Shown: piece after piece, positions 8,662-19,984 of the stretch | Layout of the letters: every line of letters begins with the position of its first letter | Position numbering within the stretch: position 1 is the first letter of the stretch | Source: Luminiphilus sp. | GTDB lineage: Bacteria; Pseudomonadota; Gammaproteobacteria; Pseudomonadales; Halieaceae | DNA length: 64,000 nucleotides | Reading direction: 5' to 3' | Assembly (NCBI GenBank): GCA_029253085.1 | Contig: JAQXAF010000129.1 | Span: 28,410-92,409, forward strand | The notes under the pieces: generated by a model | Database searches by the model: none | Told to the model about the DNA's origin: nothing | Seen by the model: the letters and a program-made list of their open reading frames with translations, nothing else | Made by a program: the position numbers and the translations under genes

Positions 8662-9756
8662 TTAATCCCAGCCCACTAACACGCCACTCATCCCCAAAAA
8701 ATTCAAGAAGCCTGGATGCACATGGGTTAGCTCTTCGGGGGTTACCGTGTCGCCACTGCAAAGGCGTTCGAGTATCGGGAGTGAGGCAAGGGGGATACGC
8801 AGCATCTCGCCATTTGCGTAAACGTTACATTCGTCGTTCAAGGCTTGCCAAGAAACCCGGGCACCCGTATGCAGGCGAAGTGCAGTGGCATGTTTGCTTG
8901 GGGGAGGGGCGCAGTCACCGTGCTCGGTAACAAGTTCTCCCAGCCATGATCCGTCATCTAAGGCCTCCAAGCTATTTTGGATCGCCTCCCGAGCATTGTT
9001 CCAGTGAGCTGCGGTTATCTCCCCCGGACGAGGTGGGGTCATCACTGAATCGCGATCTTCAAGGAGCAAATCGGGGTCAATGCGTTCAAGGACTTTGTCG
9101 GCCCATCGTGCCAGCAGCGCGGCGATGCCGGGGGCTCGAAAGCCTAAGGAATATGTCATGCATGGGCTTTCAGCAATACCCCAGTGCGCCAATCCCGGGG
9201 GGACATATAGGACATCTCCGGCCTCAAGAATATACTCCTCCGTGGTCTCAAAATTTTGCAGTAGGTTGAGGTCCTCGTGTTTTATTCGGGGAGTATTTTC
9301 GTCGCACCATTCACCGAGCAACCATTTCCTTCGTCCTGTTCCTTGCACCAAAAATACATCGTAACGATCAAAATGAGGCCCTACGCCACCCTCGGTCACC
9401 GCATAACTAACCATGACATCGTCAAAGCGCCACTGAGGTAAAAATCGTAAGCATTGCTTAAGCGCGGCCACCTCAGGAACCCAGTGGTCAACGCCGTTGA
9501 CCAGCAGTGTCCAGTCGTCTGAACGTTGGAAATCTGCCGAGTTCAGAGGCCCCCGCTTCAGCGCCCAGCCGCTTTTTGACTTACCGATCAAGCGGCTATC
9601 TGCGTCTTCCTCGAGTGCCAAGCCCCCAAGCTCTTCGGGGGTTAGCGGCGACTGCCAGTTGGGCAGCGCGCCCTTAATGAGAAGAGGCTGGCGCTGCCAG
9701 TAGCAGTCGAGAAAAGCTTTTTCATCGAATTGAAAGGTCAGTAGTGATTCAGACAC
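8662..9756 (-). CDS. roxA: Ribosomal protein L16 arginine 3-hydroxylase (cupin/JmjC oxygenase)
   Basis: A 364-residue 2-oxoglutarate/Fe(II) oxygenase of the YcfD/RoxA group, which hydroxylates an arginine of ribosomal protein L16. The iron ligands are His128 and Asp130 in HFD and His191 in LAHWG, at nearly the same positions as in the E. coli enzyme. The length is typical, with a C-terminal winged-helix-like part. The start is GTG at 9756, supported by AGGTGG just upstream on the minus strand. It is 18 bp after purB in the same direction. The next frame on the left is read in phase with this gene, separated only by the TAA stop. Confidence 0.9.
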   Translation of the reverse strand: MSESLLTFQFDEKAFLDCYWQRQPLLIKGALPNWQSPLTPEELGGLALEEDADSRLIGKSKSGWALKRGPLNSADFQRSDDWTLLVNGVDHWVPEVAALKQCLRFLPQWRFDDVMVSYAVTEGGVGPHFDRYDVFLVQGTGRRKWLLGEWCDENTPRIKHEDLNLLQNFETTEEYILEAGDVLYVPPGLAHWGIAESPCMTYSLGFRAPGIAALLARWADKVLERIDPDLLLEDRDSVMTPPRPGEITAAHWNNAREAIQNSLEALDDGSWLGELVTEHGDCAPPPSKHATALRLHTGARVSWQALNDECNVYANGEMLRIPLASLPILERLCSGDTVTPEELTHVHPGFLNFLGMSGVLVGWD

Positions 9757-9774
9757 ACCAAATCCACCTCGTCA

Positions 9775-11160
<1,386 letters not shown>

Positions 11161-11184
11161 TCATCTGTCTTTATATTGACGTCG

Positions 11185-11823
11185 TTAGCGGATGCCCACT
11201 TCTCGACATAACCCTAGAGCTGTTGTGCGGATGCGGCCCCGCTGAAACGTAAGTTTCCAGCGACGTCCTCCCAGTTGACGCCATAGAAACGCCGATCTCA
11301 CCCCGGCGAGCAGCAAGGCCCTAATCATTTCAGCATTGCCCTCACTTTGAAGGTGCTGAGCGCTGCCCATAATCTTGATCCGGAAGGGCAGGGTGCTTAG
11401 CGTGTCGGAGTAGACGGCCGCCACGCTGTGACAAATAGCCGTGGATTGTGAGCTGAAATGCGCTGCCTTGTAACTGGAATGTTGCAGCCGGTTATGGACC
11501 ACCTGTTGTAAATCACTTCGGGCAGCGAATTTACCCTCAAGATACAGGATCGATAGAAAATAGCGCATCATAGTGCCAGAAGTTTCATCGTCTCCGGGAG
11601 CAAGTCCCGCCGCTAAATTTTGCAGCCCTAACTTAACGCCTTGAATATTCCCAAATACGCCTTCGACGTCAACTGCATCAAAACTAAACAAGGAATGTAA
11701 AGATGCTTCGAAATATTCGACAGGGTAAGTTCCCGTTCGGGACAACTGATCGACAATCCTAGCGGCCTGAGCAACCCCTGCGAGGGCAAGCGTCTGCTGT
11801 TTAAGCGGATTCGGCGTAGTCAT
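11185..11823 (-). CDS. hflD: High frequency lysogenization protein HflD homolog
   Basis: A 212-residue, mostly helical protein matching HflD in length, in composition and above all in position between mnmA and purB. In E. coli HflD is a peripheral inner-membrane protein that sequesters the lambda CII protein; its housekeeping role is unclear. Its start overlaps the mnmA stop by 4 bp, which indicates coupled translation. No catalytic motif is expected or seen. Confidence 0.88.
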   Translation of the reverse strand: MTTPNPLKQQTLALAGVAQAARIVDQLSRTGTYPVEYFEASLHSLFSFDAVDVEGVFGNIQGVKLGLQNLAAGLAPGDDETSGTMMRYFLSILYLEGKFAARSDLQQVVHNRLQHSSYKAAHFSSQSTAICHSVAAVYSDTLSTLPFRIKIMGSAQHLQSEGNAEMIRALLLAGVRSAFLWRQLGGRRWKLTFQRGRIRTTALGLCREVGIR

Positions 11824-12911
11824 AGCGCGTTCTCAATAATGCCGCCACCCAGACAGGTATCATTATGGTAGAAAACCACCGATTGCCCAGGGGTAATTGC
11901 ACGTTGTGGCGCATCAAACTCGACCAGAAACCCCGTGGCAGTTTCAGACACTACACAGCTTTGATCCGCTTGGCGATAACGCACTTTAGCAGCGCAACGT
12001 AGCGGAAGAGCAGGAGCTTGCTCTGAGATCCAGAATAGGGTTGATGCGTTAAGGCTTCGCTTAAAAAGCCTCGGATGATCGTTTCCTTGGGCAATGGTAA
12101 GCACGTTTCGTTCGATATTCTTTTCAATGACATACCATGGCGCAGCGTTTCGATCCGCTAGGCCCCCAATGCCCAAGCCTTGACGCTGCCCGATCGTGTG
12201 GTACATCAGCCCTTGATGTTCGCCAAGTACCTGTCCAGTAACATCTTCGATGGTTCCCGGTTGTGCGGGCAAGTATTGCTGGAGAAAATCTTTAAAGCGT
12301 CGCTCGCCTATAAAGCAGATCCCTGTTGAGTCTTTTTTGCGCGCCGTGGTTAGGCCCGCCTGGGCCGCGAGTTTTCGAACTTCAGGTTTGGCAAGCTCTC
12401 CGACGGGAAACAAGCTGCGAGACAATTCGCGATGTCCTACTTGATGTAAAAAATAACTTTGATCCTTTTCGGCATCCAAACCTTTAAGCAGCGCCGTTCG
12501 CTCGCCGGAATCGTCCCGTCGAACGTAATGCCCGGTAGCGATAAAGTCGGCTCCGAGTTCAGTGGCGTAATCTAAAAAAGCGCGAAACTTTATTTCACGA
12601 TTACAAAGGATATCGGGATTAGGCGTGCGGCCACTTTGATATTCCGCGAGAAAGTGCTCAAAAACACCGTCCCAGTACTCAGCGGCAAAATTAGCGCTGT
12701 GTAGCTTGATGCCCAAGGACGTAGCAACGGCCTGAGCGTCAGCAAGATCTTCCTTCGCGGTGCAGTAATCAGTGCCGTCATCTTCATCCCAGTTTTTCAT
12801 AAACAAGCCTTCGACACGATAACCTCGATCGCGCAGTAACAAGGCAGCAACCGAGGAGTCTACTCCTCCAGACATTCCAACAATGACGGTGCTAGCACTG
12901 GGATTGCTCAT
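11820..12911 (-). CDS. mnmA: tRNA-specific 2-thiouridylase MnmA
   Basis: A 363-residue enzyme that thiolates U34 of the tRNAs for Lys, Glu and Gln. The PP-loop SGGVDSS is at 14-20. The catalytic cysteines are Cys103 in ILCNREIKF and Cys199 in STGICFIG, matching E. coli positions closely. Sulfur is normally delivered by the TusBCDE/TusA relay, which is not in this window. It lies 4 bp after the NUDIX gene and overlaps hflD. Confidence 0.97.
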   Translation of the reverse strand: MSNPSASTVIVGMSGGVDSSVAALLLRDRGYRVEGLFMKNWDEDDGTDYCTAKEDLADAQAVATSLGIKLHSANFAAEYWDGVFEHFLAEYQSGRTPNPDILCNREIKFRAFLDYATELGADFIATGHYVRRDDSGERTALLKGLDAEKDQSYFLHQVGHRELSRSLFPVGELAKPEVRKLAAQAGLTTARKKDSTGICFIGERRFKDFLQQYLPAQPGTIEDVTGQVLGEHQGLMYHTIGQRQGLGIGGLADRNAAPWYVIEKNIERNVLTIAQGNDHPRLFKRSLNASTLFWISEQAPALPLRCAAKVRYRQADQSCVVSETATGFLVEFDAPQRAITPGQSVVFYHNDTCLGGGIIENAL

Positions 12912-12915
12912 AAAC

Positions 12916-13368
12916 TCAGGATTCTATGATGAGTGAAAGTGGTGCACACAGACCGGCTCTGTGTTGGCGCAGCACTTCAAGCACTAAGTGACTTCTGTGA
13001 ATTGGCTCAAGACGCTCTATCTCGTCAAAGCCCATCCAGTGAGCGCTAATGATACCGTTATCGAGGTGTCGATCGCTATGCTCCAATACCGGAGAGCAGA
13101 GAAAAGTATGCCGCAGGTAGGTCGTGTCGTTACTGGCCGTCAACATCGCCACACCGAGATACCCTGAGACCTCAACCTCCCAACGAGTCTCCTCAAGTAC
13201 CTCGCGGCGCACCGCTTCCATCAGAGTCTCACCCTGCTCAAGGTGTCCTGCGGGTTGATTAAGCACCGCCCGTTCTGCGCCCTCAGGAAGCTCTCTCACC
13301 ATGAGATAACGGCCATCTTTTACCACGACGGCAGCGACTGTAGCATTGGGTCGCCAGCGGATTTTCAT
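12916..13368 (-). CDS. nudJ: NUDIX hydrolase, NudJ-like
   Basis: A 150-residue NUDIX protein. The NUDIX box runs from Gly41 to about residue 63, with Glu47, Arg55-Glu56 and Glu59-Glu60 in place; the last consensus glycine is an arginine. NudJ-type enzymes hydrolyse thiamine pyrophosphate precursors and nucleoside tri- and diphosphates. I placed the start at ATG 13368, not at the upstream 13428, because it overlaps the rluE stop as ATGA and gives the normal N-terminus. Nudix-mnmA-hflD-purB is a conserved operon. The family is certain, the exact substrate is not. Confidence 0.85.
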   Translation of the reverse strand: MKIRWRPNATVAAVVVKDGRYLMVRELPEGAERAVLNQPAGHLEQGETLMEAVRREVLEETRWEVEVSGYLGVAMLTASNDTTYLRHTFLCSPVLEHSDRHLDNGIISAHWMGFDEIERLEPIHRSHLVLEVLRQHRAGLCAPLSLIIES

Positions 13369-13925
13369 CGTTTGCGTACCACAGATTGCTTTGCGTACTG
13401 TCCAGGCTGCAGGTCGCCAATTGTCCAATCACCAATGGCGATGCGGACAAGCCTCAGCGTGGGCAAATTAACCGCAGCGGTCATTCTGCGTATTTGACGA
13501 TTACGCCCCTCCTGAATTGAAATTTCTAACCAGGCATCAGGGATGCGTTCTCGAAACCGAACCGGCGGGGATCTGTGCCACAGGTCAGGAGGGTCGATGG
13601 TCCTGACCCGGGCAGGTTTGGTTAGACCGTCGTTGAGCACTACGCCTGAGATGAGCTGCTTAACAGCCTGCTGATTGGGAGTCCCCTCAACTTGAACCCA
13701 GTAGGTTTTCCATAACTTAAACTTCGGGTTGGCAATTTGTTGCTGAAGCTTGCCATCGTTGGTTAGCACGGTCAGCCCCTCTGAATCATAGTCAAGTCGC
13801 CCCGCAACACGGAACTCAGGTGCGGATAACAAATCGCCAAGGGTTTGCCGCGGTGGGTCGTTGTCCCTATCGGTGAATTGGCTGAGGACTCGAAAGGGTT
13901 TGTTCAGCAGAATAATGTCTGGCAA
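13365..13925 (-). CDS. rluE: 23S rRNA pseudouridine(2457) synthase, RluE-like
   Basis: A 186-residue pseudouridine synthase of the RsuA/RluB/E/F group without an S4 domain. It opens with the LLNKPFRVLSQF block and has the catalytic motif GRLDYD with Asp45. Later RQIRRM is typical of the family. An in-frame ATG at 14060 would add 45 unrelated residues. I prefer TTG at 13925 because a strong AGGAGG (complement of 13934-13939) lies 8 bases upstream and the family N-terminus starts right there. It overlaps the NUDIX gene by 4 bp and is divergent from icd. Confidence 0.88.
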   Translation of the reverse strand: MPDIILLNKPFRVLSQFTDRDNDPPRQTLGDLLSAPEFRVAGRLDYDSEGLTVLTNDGKLQQQIANPKFKLWKTYWVQVEGTPNQQAVKQLISGVVLNDGLTKPARVRTIDPPDLWHRSPPVRFRERIPDAWLEISIQEGRNRQIRRMTAAVNLPTLRLVRIAIGDWTIGDLQPGQYAKQSVVRKR

Positions 13926-13933
13926 TCCCAGTT

Positions 13934-13939
13934 CCTCCT
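13934..13939 (-). promoter_or_regulatory. Ribosome binding site that decides the rluE start
   Basis: A perfect AGGAGG on the minus strand, 8 bases before TTG 13925. It supports the shorter RluE rather than the 231-residue frame beginning at 14060, whose first residues do not resemble the family. Confidence 0.75.
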
Positions 13940-14120
13940 GATTAATGATAGACTGCGCCACTGGGGAAGGTGGCCTGAGGCCATCATCAAATAGCGTTCC
14001 AGTAAAGCCACATAAAGCCGGTGGCCCCGAGAAAGGGTGCCCTGTCGCATGTCGGCGCACGTCATTGGAACGGAATCCATCGAAACAACTGAATTAAACC
14101 AAAAATAGGATTCTCGCAAT

Positions 14121-15374
14121 ATGTCATATAAGCACATTAAGGTTCCGGAAACCGGAGACGTGATCACAGTCAACGAGGACAGCAGCCTGTCTGTGCCTGA
14201 CAAGCCTATCATTCCTTACATCGAAGGTGACGGCATTGGTGTCGACATAACCCCAGTAATGATTGATGTCGTTAACGCGGCAGTAGAAAAGGCCTACGGT
14301 GGACAAAAAGCCATATCCTGGATGGAGATATACACCGGAGAAAAAGCGGCCGAATTGTATGAAGGCGACTGGTTCCCTGAAGAAACACTTGAAGCAATCA
14401 AAACATATGCCGTGGCTATTAAAGGACCACTAACAACGCCGGTAGGGGGTGGTTTTCGATCGCTCAACGTGGCGTTACGACAAGAACTGGACCTTTACAC
14501 CTGCCTGCGGCCGGTCCGCTGGTTTGAGGGCGTTCCATCACCAGTACGCCGCCCTGAAGATTGCAATATGGTGATCTTTCGTGAGAATTCTGAAGATATT
14601 TATGCGGGCATTGAATATCAGGCAGGGACTCCGGAGGCGCAGAAAGTCGTCGACTTTATTATTAACGAAATGGGCGCAACCAAAATTCGTTTTCCAACCG
14701 ACGTGGGTATTGGCATAAAGCCGGTTTCTTCGGCCGGTACTAAGCGTCTGGTTCGTAAAGCCATTCAATACGCTATCGATCAAAACCTGCCGTCAGTCAC
14801 TTTGGTGCACAAAGGCAACATCATGAAATTTACCGAAGGAGCATTCCGAGATTGGGGTTACGAGCTTGCTCAAGAGGAGTTTGGCGGCCAATTAGTGGAT
14901 GGGGGCCCTTGGGTGGAGATCAAAAATCCAATAAGCGGCGACCCAATTATTATTAAGGACGTGATTGCTGATGCGATGCTGCAGCAAGTTTTGACGCGCC
15001 CCAAAGAATACAGCGTTGTCGCAACCTTGAATCTGAATGGCGACTACCTTTCAGATGCCTTGGCCGCTCAGGTGGGTGGAATTGGCATCGCGCCGGGCGC
15101 TAACTTGTCTGATACCGTCGCTTTGTTTGAAGCCACTCACGGTACAGCACCAAAGTACGCCGGCCAGGACAAAGTGAATCCCGGCTCTTTAATTTTGTCG
15201 GCCGAGATGATGATGCGCCACTTGGGCTGGAATGAGGCTGCTGACCTAATCGTGGATGGTGTGAACGGTGCGATTCAGGCTAAAACAGTGACTTATGATT
15301 TCGAAAGACTGATGGATGGTGCCACTTTGGTCTCGTGTTCAGACTTCGGAAAGGCTATCATAAAGGCAATGTAG
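14121..15374 (+). CDS. icd: Isocitrate dehydrogenase, NADP-dependent
   Basis: A 417-residue enzyme, close to E. coli Icd in length. It oxidises isocitrate to 2-oxoglutarate in the TCA cycle. The substrate loop [16 protein letters not shown] contains Ser114, the residue equivalent to the AceK phosphorylation site, so control by AceK is possible if that kinase is encoded elsewhere. The metal-binding and coenzyme blocks ([23 protein letters not shown]) are intact. AGGA at 14107-14110 precedes the ATG, and a strong terminator follows the stop. Confidence 0.98.
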   Translation: MSYKHIKVPETGDVITVNEDSSLSVPDKPIIPYIEGDGIGVDITPVMIDVVNAAVEKAYGGQKAISWMEIYTGEKAAELYEGDWFPEETLEAIKTYAVAIKGPLTTPVGGGFRSLNVALRQELDLYTCLRPVRWFEGVPSPVRRPEDCNMVIFRENSEDIYAGIEYQAGTPEAQKVVDFIINEMGATKIRFPTDVGIGIKPVSSAGTKRLVRKAIQYAIDQNLPSVTLVHKGNIMKFTEGAFRDWGYELAQEEFGGQLVDGGPWVEIKNPISGDPIIIKDVIADAMLQQVLTRPKEYSVVATLNLNGDYLSDALAAQVGGIGIAPGANLSDTVALFEATHGTAPKYAGQDKVNPGSLILSAEMMMRHLGWNEAADLIVDGVNGAIQAKTVTYDFERLMDGATLVSCSDFGKAIIKAM

Positions 15375-15393
15375 GTTATTGTTATCTATGGAT

Positions 15394-15422
15394 AAAGCCC
15401 GTATTTTTTCGGGCTTTTTTTT
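15394..15422 (+). terminator. Rho-independent terminator after icd
   Basis: An 8-bp stem AAAGCCCG/CGGGCTTT (15394-15401 and 15410-15417) with a T-rich loop, followed by a run of T residues to 15422. It lies 20 bp after the icd stop in the right orientation. Confidence 0.92.
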
Positions 15423-16004
15423 GGCCTTTTTATGGCGTCGAGGCGTTTGTATACCGGGGTTTAGAATGCGGGCTGAAACAGCGGTTCCATGGAGGGTAGT
15501 AGACACATCGAGCCTAGGCGCCGCGCTCATCCGCATTTCAGGGACGCTCACTTTCATCCCCCAAAACTTCGGGCGAGGGGAGTACCGCGAGCCATTTTAT
15601 GCCACCTCAGGAGCAACTCGAATCGATTTTTGTGTCGGGTAAACCGGCGGGCTACTCAGGTCGTAGATACTCTCAATAGCACTTGTTTAAACGAAATCTG
15701 GGCCGAGTGGTGCCGAGGTAAGGCCTACCTTTTCAAGGGCAGGGCGCTACCACGAACGATTGAGGGAAGAACAAGCGCAATGTTTTCGTTTGCACGCAAA
15801 GGCTGACATAAGGGTTTTTTCAGTGACGTACAGCAACCCTCGCGGTGAAACAGGTACGACTCAGCAGAGGGTCGTTAAATACCTATGGTCGTTAACTGCG
15901 GTGAATAGCTTATTTTAAATTTATCGCGCTCAGGGCAGCTGCCTTCAGGTTTTCCACAACGATGATGTGGCTAATTTTCAGTTGTCCTGACATATACTCT
16001 AGGA
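15423..16004. other. Long intergenic stretch where cspD usually lies
   Basis: About 580 bases between the icd terminator and clpS. Short frames exist (for example 15489-15806) but have arginine-rich, low-information translations that look like chance. In Pseudomonas and relatives a cold-shock gene, cspD, lies here; I searched both strands by eye for a KGFGFI-type block and found none. The clpS promoter should be in the right part. No tRNA or known RNA was recognised. Confidence 0.5.
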
Positions 16005-16367
16005 ATGATGACGCAAATGTATAACTGGCGAATGGGCCCACCGGATAAATCTGATCGCGATGATGAAGGCGATCTGGCGGTTGCGCCGGCGAAGCCCAAG
16101 CTAAAGCGCCCGCCACTTTTTCAGGTGGTATTGTTAAATGACGACTACACTCCCATGGAATTTGTTGTAGAAATTCTTGAGTCTTACTTCCGCTTGGGGA
16201 GAGAGCAGGCAACTCAAATCATGCTCATGGTGCATACCAAGGGTAAGGGCGTTTGCGGCGTTTATCCCCGAGATATCGCAGAAAGCAAGTCGACCCAAGT
16301 GAATACTTATGCCAGAGATAGCGGGCATCCGCTACTGTGTGAAGTTGAACCGACAGATGACGAGTAA
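16005..16367 (+). CDS. clpS: ATP-dependent Clp protease adaptor ClpS
   Basis: A 120-residue adaptor that binds N-degron substrates and delivers them to ClpAP. The core shows the family block [18 protein letters not shown] and the [14 protein letters not shown] segment. The N-terminal extension of about 35 residues is charged, as expected for the part that enters ClpA. Possible starts are ATG 16005, 16008 or 16017; AGGA at 16001-16004 favours the later one only weakly, so the N-terminus is open. clpA follows by 16 bp. The leucyltransferase Bpt, which creates N-degrons, is encoded just beyond clpA. Confidence 0.95.
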   Translation: MMTQMYNWRMGPPDKSDRDDEGDLAVAPAKPKLKRPPLFQVVLLNDDYTPMEFVVEILESYFRLGREQATQIMLMVHTKGKGVCGVYPRDIAESKSTQVNTYARDSGHPLLCEVEPTDDE

Positions 16368-16383
16368 CTAGAGGTAACCGGGT

Positions 16384-18660
16384 ATGTTGAGTAAAGAACT
16401 GGAAACAGTATTGAACGATGCCTTTAGAACGGCACGTTCGCGTCGCCACGAGTTCATCACAGTCGAGCATCTGCTGCTGGCATTACTCGAGGATGCGGCT
16501 TCCTTAACGGTAATGACCGCCTGTAGCGTCGATATTGATGCGCTGCGGGGAGATCTCGTTGAGTTTATTGATTCAACGACACCCCTGTTAGGCGATGAAG
16601 ACGATGGTCGAGATACTCAGCCGACACTGGGATTTCAGCGTGTGCTTCAGCGCGCTGTATTTCACGTTCAAAGCTCCGGAAAAAGCGAGGTCACGGGCGC
16701 CAATATTCTAGTGGCTATTTTTTCCGAACAAGAGTCACAGGCTGTTTACTTTCTCAAAAGCCAAAATGTTTCCCGTCTCGATGTCGTTAACTTCATTACC
16801 CATGGCATAGCAAAAGATGAGGAATCCGAAGAAGGCCCTCGAGGAGAAGGTGAGCTGGGTGAGGAAGACCCCGCAGAAGCCTCTGAAGCCCCGCTAGACA
16901 CCTATGCCACAGACCTTAACGAAGAGGCAAAATCCGGGCAAATTGACCCCCTGATTGGCCGTCTTGCTGAAGTGGAGCGTGTCGCACAAATACTGGCGAG
17001 ACGACGTAAAAATAATCCTCTATTGGTTGGCGAATCGGGTGTTGGCAAGACCGCTATCGCTGAGGGACTTGCCAAAATGATCGTGGACGGCAACGTGCCG
17101 GAAACCCTTCAGGGTGCGGTTGTATACTCCCTCGACTTGGGAGCGCTCTTAGCGGGAACTAAATACCGAGGTGATTTTGAAAAGCGTTTTAAGGGGCTGC
17201 TGGCTAACCTTAAAGAGCGTGACAATGCCATTTTATTTATTGACGAAATCCACACGATCATTGGTGCCGGCGCTGCTTCGGGAGGCGTTATGGATGCCTC
17301 GAATTTGCTTAAGCCCCTGCTGAGCTCTGGAAAGATGCGCTGTATCGGGTCAACAACCTATGCAGAATATCGTGGAATTTTTGATAAGGACAAAGCGCTC
17401 AGTAGACGCTTTCAAAAAATTGATGTCCTTGAGCCGTCTGTGGACGACGCTTACAAAATTCTGAAAGGACTTAAGAGTCGTTTTGAAGACCATCATGGTC
17501 TGCGCTACAGCGACCGAGCTCTTCGGGTCGCTACTGAAATGGCCGCTCGTTATATTACCGACCGATTTTTACCGGATAAAGCCATCGATGTCATTGACGA
17601 GGCGGGTGCGTACCAGCAGCTACTGCCTGTCAGTAAGCGTAAAAAGGTTATCGGCGCCGGAGATATCGAGTCTGTCGTTGCAAAAATAGCGCGTATTCCG
17701 CCAAAGACGGTGACGTCTGACGATCGAGACTTACTGGAAAAGCTCGAGTCAAACCTTCAAATGGTTGTGTTCGGACAGGGTAAGGCGGTGACTCAACTCG
17801 TTGCGTCGATCAAATTAGCGCGTGCGGGTCTTCGCTCGGGTGACAAGCCCATTGGCTCATTCTTACTGGCCGGGCCTACGGGTGTCGGTAAAACTGAAGT
17901 CACAAAGCAGCTAGCGCTTCAGTTAGGTCTTGAGATTACAAGGTTTGATATGTCCGAATACATGGAGCGGCATACCGTCTCAAGACTGATAGGTGCGCCC
18001 CCAGGCTATGTAGGCTTTGATCAGGGCGGACTTCTGACCGATGCTGTCACTAAGCATCCCCATTCTGTCGTCTTACTCGACGAGGTCGAGAAGGCCCATC
18101 CCGAGGTGTTCAACTTGCTGTTACAGGTCATGGATCACGGCACACTGACCGATAACAATGGACGAAAAGCTGATTTTCGCAATGTTATTTTAGTGATGAC
18201 AACTAATGCCGGGGCAGAGAACGTTAGCCGCCGCTCGATTGGATTTACCCAGCAGGATCACAGTACCGATGCTCTTGAAGCCATCAACCGAATGTTTACG
18301 CCAGAGTTTCGAAATCGACTGGATGCAATTATTCCCTTCGAGCCTCTCGGAGAAGACGTCATTCTCACCGTGGTTGACAAGTTCTTGACCGAACTTCAGG
18401 GACAGCTTGACGAAAAGCGAGTGCAATTAGAGGTCGATGAGGAGGCTAGGTTGTGGCTGGTTGAGACGGGCTACGACCGAACAATGGGCGCCAGGCCTAT
18501 GGCCCGGGTGATTCAAGAGCATATCAAAAAGCCCCTCGCCGACATGGTTTTGTTTGGCGCACTCAGTAAAGGTGGCACGGCTTTAGTGACCCTGAAGGAG
18601 GATCGCAGTGAGCTAGAGGTCAGTGTCGAGAGCGAGTCTGAGAGCCCGGTAGAGGCCTAG
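16384..18660 (+). CDS. clpA: ATP-dependent Clp protease ATP-binding subunit ClpA
   Basis: A 758-residue AAA+ unfoldase that feeds substrates to ClpP. It has an N-terminal Clp_N domain (about 1-145), an acidic linker, a first AAA module with Walker A GESGVGKT (216-223), and a second with GPTGVGKT (497-504), followed by the ClpB_D2-small domain. Length equals E. coli ClpA. There is no long coiled coil, which excludes ClpB. It is co-oriented with clpS and converges with infA across 265 bp of noncoding DNA. Confidence 0.98.
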   Translation: MLSKELETVLNDAFRTARSRRHEFITVEHLLLALLEDAASLTVMTACSVDIDALRGDLVEFIDSTTPLLGDEDDGRDTQPTLGFQRVLQRAVFHVQSSGKSEVTGANILVAIFSEQESQAVYFLKSQNVSRLDVVNFITHGIAKDEESEEGPRGEGELGEEDPAEASEAPLDTYATDLNEEAKSGQIDPLIGRLAEVERVAQILARRRKNNPLLVGESGVGKTAIAEGLAKMIVDGNVPETLQGAVVYSLDLGALLAGTKYRGDFEKRFKGLLANLKERDNAILFIDEIHTIIGAGAASGGVMDASNLLKPLLSSGKMRCIGSTTYAEYRGIFDKDKALSRRFQKIDVLEPSVDDAYKILKGLKSRFEDHHGLRYSDRALRVATEMAARYITDRFLPDKAIDVIDEAGAYQQLLPVSKRKKVIGAGDIESVVAKIARIPPKTVTSDDRDLLEKLESNLQMVVFGQGKAVTQLVASIKLARAGLRSGDKPIGSFLLAGPTGVGKTEVTKQLALQLGLEITRFDMSEYMERHTVSRLIGAPPGYVGFDQGGLLTDAVTKHPHSVVLLDEVEKAHPEVFNLLLQVMDHGTLTDNNGRKADFRNVILVMTTNAGAENVSRRSIGFTQQDHSTDALEAINRMFTPEFRNRLDAIIPFEPLGEDVILTVVDKFLTELQGQLDEKRVQLEVDEEARLWLVETGYDRTMGARPMARVIQEHIKKPLADMVLFGALSKGGTALVTLKEDRSELEVSVESESESPVEA

Positions 18661-18925
18661 AGAGGTCTGTGGTGCCATTTGCCTGTCGTTTGCCTGTGTG
18701 CGCCACACCGCTTTCCTGTGGCCGCACAAGACGATAAAGACCCTCGTAACGTTGCACCCGCAACGGCGCTCCGAAAACTTAGCCCCCCTAAAGCTTGGAG
18801 TCTGAGGCTTGGTGGCTAAAACTCGGTGACGAAAACTCAGTAGCCCCTAGACCTTAGTGCCTCAAGCCGTGCCCTGGAAATCCCAAGCCTAAACATAGAG
18901 CGGGTGGCGTTGGAGAGGCCAGGAA

Positions 18926-19144
18926 TTATCTCTCTCGGTAGGTAATGCGCCCTTTGGTCAAGTCGTAGGGTGTCACCTCGACCCGAACTTTGTCCCCAGT
19001 AAGGATGCGGATGTAGTTTTTACGCATTTTCCCAGAGATATGTGCTGTGACCACGTGGCCATTCTCAAGGCGCACGCGAAAGGTGGTGTTGGGCAGGGTA
19101 TCAATGATTTCCCCTTCCATTTCGATCTGATCTTCTTTGGCCAT
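18926..19144 (-). CDS. infA: Translation initiation factor IF-1
   Basis: A 72-residue OB-fold protein with the standard IF-1 start [11 protein letters not shown] and the conserved [18 protein letters not shown] end. It binds the ribosomal A site during initiation. Position beside bpt and aat is the usual one in gammaproteobacteria. It is transcribed leftward toward clpA; the 265-bp gap between them holds a weak hairpin (GCCACA/TGTGGC, 18702-18722) without a T-run. Confidence 0.98.
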   Translation of the reverse strand: MAKEDQIEMEGEIIDTLPNTTFRVRLENGHVVTAHISGKMRKNYIRILTGDKVRVEVTPYDLTKGRITYRER

Positions 19145-19210
19145 TTACGTTGCCATCCCAAATGATGTGGGCGGCACTTTACCCGAAACTATCGCTCTTC
19201 AAAAGTGCCG

Positions 19211-19984
19211 CTAGGTCGGATTATCTACAAACCGCATGGGTACGCCACGACTAATGTCGCCAGCAGAGCGGGAAGCCTCAGAAATTTGCCAACTTCCACC
19301 TCGAAACATCTCCAGCGGCTGGAAGCGTGATTTGTAGTTCATTTTGTCGCAGTTGTTTATCCAATAACCCAAATAAACATAATCGAGCTGCGACTTCTGC
19401 ATTAAATCAATCTGAAACAATACCGCATAAGTGCCAAGGCTCCTTGCTTCGTGTTCGGGGTCATAAAACGTATAAATTGCGGAAAGCCCGTCGAGCATTT
19501 GATCTGCAACAACAACAGCAATCAGCCGGTCGTCATCGTAAAACCGGAAATAGCGCGTACAACCTAGCCCGTCATTTAAAAACGATCGGTATTGGTCTCT
19601 TTCCGGTGGAAACATATCGCCATCGGCGTGTCGGCCTTTGATATAGCGCTCGTACAGTGCATAGGCTTCGTCGTCGTCGATAGAAGCCTCTTCCCGTATT
19701 TGCAGGTCTTGATTTTTACGCCAAACACGCTTTTGACTCTTGGACTGAAAAAATTCTGCAACCGGAACGCGAGACGGTACACAGGCATTACATTGACTGC
19801 AGTGAGGGCGGTAAAGATGGTCACCACTTCTGCGAAACCCCATCAATGAAAGCTGTGTATAAAGCGCCTGAGAGAGCGTTTGACGCGGATCAATAAACAG
19901 GGTCGTCGCTTCCTGATCTGTGAGGTAGCTGCAAGCATGGGGAAAGGTCGTGTAAACACGGATATCGCGCAGGGAAGCCGTCAT
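19211..19984 (-). CDS. bpt: Aspartate/glutamate leucyltransferase
   Basis: A 257-residue transferase of the ATE/Bpt family that adds leucine to proteins starting with Asp or Glu and so makes N-degrons for ClpS-ClpAP. Visible blocks are CSYL near the N-terminus, HCSQCNACVPSRVPV, and DYVYLGYWI, which are typical of the family. The start overlaps the aat stop as ATGA. Together with aat (leucyl/phenylalanyl transferase), clpS and clpA this forms an almost complete N-degron pathway in one region. Confidence 0.95.
   Translation of the reverse strand: MTASLRDIRVYTTFPHACSYLTDQEATTLFIDPRQTLSQALYTQLSLMGFRRSGDHLYRPHCSQCNACVPSRVPVAEFFQSKSQKRVWRKNQDLQIREEASIDDDEAYALYERYIKGRHADGDMFPPERDQYRSFLNDGLGCTRYFRFYDDDRLIAVVVADQMLDGLSAIYTFYDPEHEARSLGTYAVLFQIDLMQKSQLDYVYLGYWINNCDKMNYKSRFQPLEMFRGGSWQISEASRSAGDISRGVPMRFVDNPT

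Noticed and set aside
8282..8665. Forward frame of 127 residues opposite the DUF7931-like domain
   Set aside because: It is the antisense shadow of the leftward frame, whose translation carries the recognisable domain.
13926..14060. N-terminal 45-residue extension of RluE from ATG 14060
   Set aside because: The extra residues do not resemble the family and the strong ribosome site points to TTG 13925.
15489..15806. A 105-residue forward frame in the icd-clpS gap
   Set aside because: The translation is arginine-rich with no recognisable pattern, overlaps another random frame, and has no ribosome site; it looks like chance.
18661..18925. Possible tRNA or small RNA between clpA and infA, as some gammaproteobacteria have a tRNA-Ser near infA
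   Set aside because: No T-loop consensus (GTTCGA) or cloverleaf was found; only a weak 6-bp hairpin without a T-run.
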